A stretch of 10,792 nt of DNA from an uncultured Bacteroidales bacterium (GTDB taxonomy: Bacteria > Bacteroidota > Bacteroidia > Bacteroidales > Paludibacteraceae): positions 1 to 10,792 of the forward strand of contig CALCGX010000012.1 in the NCBI GenBank assembly GCA_937901225.1. The letters are read 5' to 3'. Below the pieces are notes generated by a model. It was given only the letters and a program-made list of their open reading frames with translations. It was not told the DNA's origin and searched no databases. The translations under genes were made by a program, and so were the position numbers. Every line of letters begins with the position of its first letter. The first letter of the stretch is position 1. Positions 6,642-10,792 of this stretch are shown piece by piece.

Positions 6642-7442
6642 TTACCACTTTCGGCGAAGCAGACCTCCCAAAAGAGACAGGAGAATATAGAAGGGGTACA
6701 ACAATTCCAACAGCAGCGCATCCCACCAACCTACACGCTTGTCGCGGCGTTTGATCATACCATATTCAATCGGGAATTTCACCAATACCACCACAGGGAA
6801 TACCAACTGCAACAAATTGACCAACAGTACAATAGCGCCACACTTAAGTATATCACCATCCGTGTATTTCGGCGCTTTTCCCGCCCAACGCATGCGCTGT
6901 TTCACAAAGGCACGCCACGAGGTATGCGGACGAACAATCGCCTCATAGCGAGGGTCATCAAGTACTCCTATTTTCAATCCACGACGCTTAAACGATTCCA
7001 ACAGAAACATATCATCTCCGCTCGGTATCTCTGGGTGCAAATCTGCATACGACTCCAGCCATCTATCGCGCTTGGCTATCAGATTTGCCCCGCTGCACAT
7101 CACCGCATGCCCCCGCTTCGCCGTCTCAATAGTCAGTTGCTGAATAGCTGCATACTCCGCTATTTGCAACCGCTCCAACAGCGATGGCTTCTCACGCTCC
7201 GACTCCATCCGCAGCGGCAATATCACCAAATCGTTGTCTGATAGTATAGCGGTCATACTTCCGACAGCGCAGCGGTCTGACAGCACAGCGGTCTTGAACG
7301 CAACATCATCATCTTGCATCCACACATATTCCGTTTGGGCAGCCGTGATGAGCCGATAGAGGGCATGTTTCTTGCCTTTGCCTTCATCGTTAATCCCCCG
7401 CTGCGGAATGACAATGCTGATATGCGTATGAGTAGATGCCAT
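6642..7442 (-). CDS. Compact membrane family 2 glycosyltransferase
   Basis: A 266-residue inverting GT-A transferase for envelope or exported glycans; donor and acceptor unknown. First strand ISIVIPQRG (8-16) runs directly into GKGKKHAL (21-28), then WMQDDDV (41-47, the metal-binding DxD), MCSGANLI (115-122), PSGDDMFLL (140-148, the catalytic acidic motif) and QRMRWAGK (182-189, the Q/RxxRW motif). Two transmembrane helices follow at about 200-222 and 243-262, and the protein ends in basic LLRRKW. In related Bacteroidota enzymes about 50-60 residues, including the first Asp motif that contacts the nucleotide, separate IPxRN from GKGKK; these are absent here without any frameshift. ATG 7440-7442 was chosen because the longer frame begins at TTG 7484 within the -7 element TACCTTTG. 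It may be a natural short subfamily or a deletion variant. Confidence 0.88.
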   Translation of the reverse strand: MASTHTHISIVIPQRGINDEGKGKKHALYRLITAAQTEYVWMQDDDVAFKTAVLSDRCAVGSMTAILSDNDLVILPLRMESEREKPSLLERLQIAEYAAIQQLTIETAKRGHAVMCSGANLIAKRDRWLESYADLHPEIPSGDDMFLLESFKRRGLKIGVLDDPRYEAIVRPHTSWRAFVKQRMRWAGKAPKYTDGDILKCGAIVLLVNLLQLVFPVVVLVKFPIEYGMIKRRDKRVGWWDALLLELLYPFYILLSLLGGLLRRKW

Positions 7443-7481
7443 TTGTCTGCCATTAAGAAAGTTAAATGGTAATTCCGTTTG

Positions 7482-7512
7482 CAAAGGTACTACAAAAAAT
7501 GCACATACGCAA
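7482..7512 (-). promoter_or_regulatory. Glycosyltransferase promoter, embedded in a terminator hairpin
   Basis: TTG at 7512-7510 in TTGCGTATGTGCA, T6 tract at 7499-7494, TACCTTTG at 7489-7482; spacer 20 nt. The -33 element forms part of the loop and descending arm of the hairpin that ends the upstream gene, and the hairpin's T-tract forms the promoter spacer. The leader to ATG 7442 is about 33 nt. Confidence 0.8.
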
Positions 7513-7528
7513 CGGTATGTGCATTTTT
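7494..7528 (-). terminator. Intrinsic terminator of the jelly-roll/Fn3 protein gene
   Basis: Perfect 14-bp stem, arms 7528-7515 and 7508-7495, with an 8-bp core GCACATAC/GTATGTGC flanked by A/T pairs and a 6-nt loop (7514-7509). It lies 18 nt after the stop at 7547. The minus-strand exit is T6, and the plus-strand exit is also T-rich, so it can work in both directions. It overlaps the next gene's promoter. Confidence 0.85.
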
Positions 7529-7546
7529 ATCGTGATTAAAGGATAT

Positions 7547-9904
7547 CTATTTTATTTCCACACCCATCACATTATAGGTTTTGCCATCGCGAAGGATAAG
7601 CAATTGACCATTAGAAATGACTTTAGTTACTTCATTGGTACTAGGTGTTTGCACATTCTCCACATCAGTTCCTAAGAGATTGACCAACACAGTATTGGAG
7701 ATGTTGGATGTATAATCCAAGAAGTCTTTTGTGCGTTTAACAACGACGTTATAGGCATATTCAGTAGTTCCTGCTGGCAGGTTAGTTATCGCACAAGAGG
7801 TTTCTTGTACTTCAAGAGTTTTATATACTTTTTCGATGATAGTACCCGCCTCTGGAACGATGAGTGAAATCTTCACATCATCTATATAGAACTCACCTTG
7901 CTCGCTCATAAATGCAATGTGCAAAGGTTTTTCGCCGAAGTCCACGCCATCCAAAATTACCGTGTCGGTGGTGAAAGTGTTTGCTTTACCACATGGTACT
8001 ACTATACCTGTTACGGCCTGAGGCGAGTCGTGTTCTTCTACAGCCATTACCCAAATACGTTCGCCTGCCAATTTGTTATACGCCTTGAACGATACTTTCA
8101 CAGCGTTGTTGCCTAATTTCATCTTAGGGCTTAACACGAGTCCTGCTCTACCACTCCATTCGTTAGGTCCTTGGCTGCCAGCCATACCCACTACCCAACG
8201 TGGGTAAGTGAGTAGCCATTCGTGTTCGCTTTGTCCGTTGGCGCTGAGGTCATGTATCAAATCCCATGAGAAGCCTGGGGTGTCAAAGGTGCCATCGGTA
8301 ATACCGCTGAAGTCTTCTTCTAGCACCAAGACCTCTTGGTCGTTTTGGGTAGTTGTGACCGTTTTGGTGAATGATACTTTGTATGATCCTGCATTGTAGT
8401 TGGCTTCCCAGTTGGCTGTGAAGCTGTTTTCTGTGATGTTGGTTGCAGGCAATGCAACAGGGGTGATGCCATTGATACCATCCACCCAGATGTCGCTACT
8501 TGGATCGGAAATCAGGGTGCCTTCTTTCACCTTCACATTGTAGTAGTGCTCCATGCTTGGGTCGATATCGGAAATGATACAGAAGGTGTCGGTGAGCAGG
8601 CTGTCTGTGATCAATGCCTTTGGCATAGCTTGGGTCTTGTATTCTAGGGTGATATCATCGATAGCAAAAGTGATGCCGAACGAACTCTCGCAGGTGAGTT
8701 TGACTTGGGTGACATAATTTCCGATTTCATCGCCTTCTAGGGTGTATATGCCGCCATTGGCTTGCATCCAGTAGTTAGGTATATTGGCGATATGCTCCCA
8801 ATTTCCTAAGGTGTTCTTTACATGTACTCCTACCAGAGAGAAGTCATATTCTTCTGTGGCCATGCTGCTTGGCTTTACCCAGAACGATAGCTTGTGGATA
8901 GGTGCTTTGGTTACAGGGCTGAGGATATAATCGCCCTCTGCGTCAAAATTGATGGCTTGTTTGCCGGATTTATAGTCGCCTTTGGTGGTGCACATGTCTT
9001 TTGTTCCGTGGCTTGAGACGTCAATATCCCAACCTCTTGGGTAGTTTGGAAACTCTGTCTCGATAGACTGGCCATCGGCCTTGATGTTGATGCCCTCAAA
9101 GTCGCATGTGATCTTGCCAATCTCCTCTTTCTCAGGCATTTCCTTGCGCCAAACGCTCAGAAGGTAGCCGTCGATATTAGCGACGGTGCTGCGTTGCCAG
9201 CTGGCCACAAACTCGGTAGCCGAATGGTTGATAGGTTGGTTGGCAGACACGCCAGGAACACGATTGCGAACGCGGGTGACTTTGATATCATCGATCAGAA
9301 TCATGGCGTCCATGGCCGAGAACTGGAAGATATTGCGGTCGTTGAACGAACCTTGATTGCTGGTCCATGTGAACTCTTGCCATTCGTTGGTAAGGTCAAA
9401 CTCTACGGACTCAAGACGACCATAGGTGTTATCGCAGAGCGATAGGTCCAGTTTGCCTGCATTGGGGTTGGTGCCTGCGCGGCGAGCGCGGAAGCTGACG
9501 GTGGCTTCGCCGTATAATTCGGCTTCTGGGGTAGAGATATGACCGCCATACAAGTAACCATAATAATCATACGTACCAATAGCGGCGCTACCACCTGCTT
9601 GAAAGACGTAATAGCCTGACCAGTTGGGCGTGTGGGTGTATGCCGAATCTACTTCGTATACATAGTCGGTTCCTGGCGCAATATTCTCAGTATCAGGTTG
9701 TTCTGGCGAGCCTTTAGTGAAGAGTGAGAAGTCTTCTTCTAATACTACTGTGCTCTCAGGAGTTGAAGTTGCGGTGAGCATAGAGATAGTGGCCGACTTT
9801 CCATCTGACTTAAACGCTTGCTTTGCGCTCCAATTGCCATGAAGTTGTGCTGTCATCATCATTGAGATAGCCAACAGGGCAAGTAAAAAAGTACATTTTT
9901 TCAT
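7547..9904 (-). CDS. Secreted multidomain protein: jelly-roll domains nested in Fn3 domains
   Basis: A 785-residue exported, probably surface or extracellular protein with binding or adhesion architecture and no catalytic motif seen. Signal peptide about 1-19 (MKKCTFLLALLAISMMMTA). Jelly-roll 1 spans about 53-210 (LEEDFS at 55-60, ILIDDIKV at 202-209). A first Fn3 begins at about 215 (ATEFVASWQRSTVANIDGYLLSVW) and seems interrupted by jelly-roll 2 (about 265-422, ending FAIDDITLEY), resuming at about 440-475 (MEHYYNVKVKEG). A second Fn3 starts at about 482 (NSFTANWEANYNAGSYKVSF), is interrupted by jelly-roll 3 (527-682, LEEDFSG to FYIDDVKI) and resumes at 690-742 (EYAYNVVVKR). The last 27 residues, NEVTKVISNGQLLILRDGKT to the terminal EIK, resemble a Bacteroidales C-terminal sorting tail, possibly for type IX secretion. 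ATG 9902-9904 has a leader of about 120 nt from its promoter. Jelly-rolls are of the 'choice-of-anchor J'/cleaved adhesin type by recollection. Confidence 0.9.
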   Translation of the reverse strand: MKKCTFLLALLAISMMMTAQLHGNWSAKQAFKSDGKSATISMLTATSTPESTVVLEEDFSLFTKGSPEQPDTENIAPGTDYVYEVDSAYTHTPNWSGYYVFQAGGSAAIGTYDYYGYLYGGHISTPEAELYGEATVSFRARRAGTNPNAGKLDLSLCDNTYGRLESVEFDLTNEWQEFTWTSNQGSFNDRNIFQFSAMDAMILIDDIKVTRVRNRVPGVSANQPINHSATEFVASWQRSTVANIDGYLLSVWRKEMPEKEEIGKITCDFEGINIKADGQSIETEFPNYPRGWDIDVSSHGTKDMCTTKGDYKSGKQAINFDAEGDYILSPVTKAPIHKLSFWVKPSSMATEEYDFSLVGVHVKNTLGNWEHIANIPNYWMQANGGIYTLEGDEIGNYVTQVKLTCESSFGITFAIDDITLEYKTQAMPKALITDSLLTDTFCIISDIDPSMEHYYNVKVKEGTLISDPSSDIWVDGINGITPVALPATNITENSFTANWEANYNAGSYKVSFTKTVTTTQNDQEVLVLEEDFSGITDGTFDTPGFSWDLIHDLSANGQSEHEWLLTYPRWVVGMAGSQGPNEWSGRAGLVLSPKMKLGNNAVKVSFKAYNKLAGERIWVMAVEEHDSPQAVTGIVVPCGKANTFTTDTVILDGVDFGEKPLHIAFMSEQGEFYIDDVKISLIVPEAGTIIEKVYKTLEVQETSCAITNLPAGTTEYAYNVVVKRTKDFLDYTSNISNTVLVNLLGTDVENVQTPSTNEVTKVISNGQLLILRDGKTYNVMGVEIK

Positions 9905-10025
9905 AGACTTAATAAAATTAGGTCCTAAAACATTATTTCATACAATTCAGTAGAACCTATCAACCTGATTTGTATGCTTGATGTTTAGTTGATTGACATG
10001 TGTCATTGTACGTATCACATTCTTT
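9905..10025 (-). promoter_or_regulatory. Long 5' leader of the jelly-roll/Fn3 gene
   Basis: About 120 nt separate the predicted transcription start (near 10025) from ATG 9904, against 15-35 nt for the other coding genes here with mapped promoters. The only symmetry seen is TGACA-TG-TGTCA at 9994-10005, a possible operator or small hairpin. No known riboswitch was recognised. Confidence 0.35.
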
Positions 10026-10031
10026 GGGCTG

Positions 10032-10062
10032 CAAAGGTAGTGTGTTTTTTTTACATATGCAA
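10032..10062 (-). promoter_or_regulatory. Promoter of the jelly-roll/Fn3 gene
   Basis: TTG at 10062-10060 in TTGCATATGTAA, A8 tract at 10052-10045, then TACCTTTG at 10039-10032; spacer 20 nt. A CATATG core gives the -33 region near-dyad symmetry. Confidence 0.82.
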
Positions 10063-10221
10063 ACTTTTTGGGATTATATTCCGAAAATTCGTTCAGTTTT
10101 TTGGGGTAGAGAAACTTTCTCAACTTTTTTCTTTCCACGAAGCCTCGAACTGATAGCCACGCCGCGTCCCACAACCAATAGGCAAAGCCGTCCCATAGCT
10201 CATCAGGGCGTCCAATAACCT
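10063..10221. other. Intergenic stretch with no recognised gene
   Basis: Between two divergent promoters. The part 10063-10135 is T-rich and holds a small dyad GAGAAA-C-TTTCTC (10109-10121); 10136-10221 is richer in GC with no repeat, RNA gene or credible coding frame seen. Short open frames here have no start signals, family resemblance or promoter placement. Confidence 0.5.
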
Positions 10222-10258
10222 AAAAAATCGCAGACCCCTTGCGCATATGCGATTTTTT
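10222..10258 (-). terminator. Hairpin, probable bidirectional terminator, overlapping a promoter
   Basis: AAAAAATCGC (10222-10231) pairs with GCGATTTTTT (10249-10258) in a 10-bp stem with a 17-nt loop. It is T-rich on both exits. It lies 157 nt after the stop of the DUF4491 gene, whose transcript it could end. The loop and right arm contain the -33 region of the plus-strand promoter at 10239-10269, and CGCATATGCG (10242-10251) is an alternative palindrome. Confidence 0.5.
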
Positions 10259-10269
10259 TTGTACTTTTG
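10239..10269 (+). promoter_or_regulatory. Orphan promoter pointing into the 11-nt repeats
   Basis: TTG at 10239-10241 in TTGCGCATATGCGA, T8 tract at 10253-10260, TACTTTTG at 10262-10269; spacer 20 nt. It is a full match to the other six promoters, but the only gene in front of it, DUF4491, is on the opposite strand. Transcription would start near 10276. Confidence 0.75.
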
Positions 10270-10275
10270 CACCCG

Positions 10276-10401
10276 AATGTTAGCAGGAAATCTTAGGTGA
10301 TTCTTAGGTGATTCTTAGGTTATTCATAGGTGATTTATAGGTGATTCAGCAAACATCACCGAGAGATACGCAGCACATACCCTTATTCTCCATATGGTGC
10401 T
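10276..10401 (+). ncRNA. Candidate small RNA from the orphan promoter
   Basis: Speculative. A transcript starting near 10276 would carry five repeats and then GGTGAT (10340-10345) facing ATCACC (10355-10360) over a 9-nt loop, and AGCAC-ATA (10372-10379) facing TAT-G-GTGCT (10393-10401). The ATCACC arm could pair with four of the five repeats, allowing alternative folds. The only ATG near the start (10277) gives seven codons, MLAGNLR. No clear plus-strand terminator was found, so the 3' end is arbitrary. It may instead be the relic of a promoter whose gene was lost. Confidence 0.22.
10293..10347 (+). repeat. Five tandem 11-nt repeats, unit TTAGGTGATTC
   Basis: Units start at 10293, 10304, 10315, 10326 and 10337. 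The first two are identical, the third is TTAGGTTATTC, the last two begin ATAGG and the fourth ends TTT. Four of five contain AGGTGAT. TAG and TGA inside an 11-nt period close all three plus-strand frames, so the array is non-coding on this strand. The period is close to one DNA helical turn. Confidence 0.92.
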
Positions 10402-10415
10402 TAGCCAATTTAGCC

Positions 10416-10700
10416 CTATTTTCGCTTGGGATTTTTGGGGAACCAACCACGCTCTACACGCTTTTTCTGCTGGAAGAGTTCGAGGATAGACCAAAAACTA
10501 GAAAATGCAATAACTCCAAGAATCACAGATAGATACATATTGCTTGCAAACAACGAGCCAATAAGCATGCCTACGCCCACCAAAGCAAACACCCACCAGC
10601 ATTTGGTGCCAAAATAATACTCACCCTTGATCACCAAAGGATGAAACAAGCCAATACAAAGAAAAGAAACTAAACCGAGAACAATACCTGAGAAATTCAT
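10416..10700 (-). CDS. DUF4491 family small membrane protein
   Basis: A 94-residue integral membrane protein of unknown function, typical of the Bacteroidota DUF4491 family in length and sequence: MNFSGIVLGLVSFLCIGLFH start, PLVIKGEYYFGTKCWWVF, a third hydrophobic segment LSVILGVIAFSSFWSILELF, then the basic end KKRVERGWFPKNPKRK. Three transmembrane helices at about residues 3-22, 35-52 and 56-73, with the Lys/Arg-rich tail likely cytoplasmic. ATG 10698-10700 is the only sensible start. No promoter of the shared type precedes it within the window; GC-rich repeats lie 20 nt upstream. It stands alone, convergent with the orphan promoter at 10239-10269. Confidence 0.92.
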   Translation of the reverse strand: MNFSGIVLGLVSFLCIGLFHPLVIKGEYYFGTKCWWVFALVGVGMLIGSLFASNMYLSVILGVIAFSSFWSILELFQQKKRVERGWFPKNPKRK

Positions 10701-10720
10701 ATTTGATTATTTAGTTAATA

Positions 10721-10785
10721 GATCGCTTCGCTGTAGATCGCTCGCCTTGCTCGCTGTAGATCGTTACGCTGTCGCTCCACTGTAG
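10721..10785. repeat. Short GC-rich direct repeats upstream of DUF4491
   Basis: CGCTGTAGATCG occurs at 10729-10740 and 10752-10763, with partial copies ATAGATCG (10718-10725 region) and CTGTAG (10780-10785). Spacers of GC-rich text such as GCTCGCCTTGCTCGC lie between. It looks like a small dispersed intergenic repeat cluster; function unknown, and it may continue past the window edge. Confidence 0.6.
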
Positions 10786-10792
10786 TTTCCTA

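Noticed and set aside
6561..7241. 226-codon plus-strand open frame
   Set aside because: It starts inside the tmRNA promoter region and then runs antisense to the glycosyltransferase, whose motifs are unmistakable; its Gln/Arg/His-rich composition is typical of a shadow frame.
7443..7484. Longer N-terminus for the glycosyltransferase, from TTG 7484
   Set aside because: The TTG is part of TACCTTTG, so it would not be in the mRNA; the ATG at 7442 also gives a normal distance to the first beta strand.
10000..10218. 72-codon plus-strand open frame, and an overlapping 75-codon minus-strand frame at 9947-10174
   Set aside because: Both run across the promoter at 10032-10062 and have no protein-like features or start signals.
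10293..10347. CRISPR-like array
   Set aside because: Repeats are directly adjacent 11-mers with no spacers and no cas genes nearby.
10341..10532. 63-codon plus-strand open frame after the orphan promoter
   Set aside because: It begins with GTG inside the fifth repeat and mostly runs antisense to the clearly coding DUF4491 gene.

Overview
The window looks like a Bacteroidota chromosome segment, most likely order Bacteroidales. The evidence is promoters of the TTG / TAnnTTTG type, absence of clear Shine-Dalgarno sites, Bacteroidota-restricted families (DUF6048-, DUF6452-, DUF6973- and DUF4491-like), SPII lipoproteins, and a secreted protein with a C-terminal 'NGQLLILRDGKTYNVMG' tail of the kind seen in Bacteroidales surface proteins. 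Genus cannot be fixed from the sequence. No transposase, integrase, phage gene, CRISPR array or rRNA was seen. All product names rest on motif recognition, not on database searches.

Layout. Positions 1-1788 (minus) hold most of a transketolase gene, running off the left edge. Upstream of it, also on minus, lie three tightly packed envelope genes: a single-pass membrane protein (3520-3008), a lipoprotein (3004-2480) and an outer-membrane beta-barrel-like protein (2487-1843). They share one promoter at 3548-3578, and transcription may continue into transketolase because the 54-nt gap has no terminator. Next is a secreted ExeM/NucH-like nuclease (4884-3598, minus), divergent from a DUF6973-like lipoprotein (5031-6059, plus). 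Positions 6521-6133 (minus) encode tmRNA (ssrA) with its own promoter and terminator. A compact family 2 glycosyltransferase (7442-6642, minus) and a 785-residue secreted jelly-roll/Fn3 protein (9904-7547, minus) follow. After a 510-nt stretch of regulatory sequence and tandem repeats comes a DUF4491 membrane protein (10700-10416, minus), then short GC-rich repeats at the right edge.

The most striking signal is regulatory. Seven promoters share one extended architecture: a near-palindromic TTGC-(R)(Y)AT-N-TGC element at -33, a homopolymer tract of 6-8 A or T, a spacer of exactly 20 nt between TTG and TA, and TAnnTTTG at -7. Two of them are embedded in terminator-like hairpins. One has no obvious gene and points into a tandem array of 11-nt units carrying AGGTGAT, which is complementary to the anti-Shine-Dalgarno tail of 16S rRNA.

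The protein-coding genes mainly serve the cell envelope and secretion (lipoproteins, outer-membrane protein, surface protein, secreted nuclease, membrane glycosyltransferase). Housekeeping functions are carbon metabolism (transketolase) and ribosome rescue (tmRNA). No multi-gene defence system or other new enzymatic pathway is evident.
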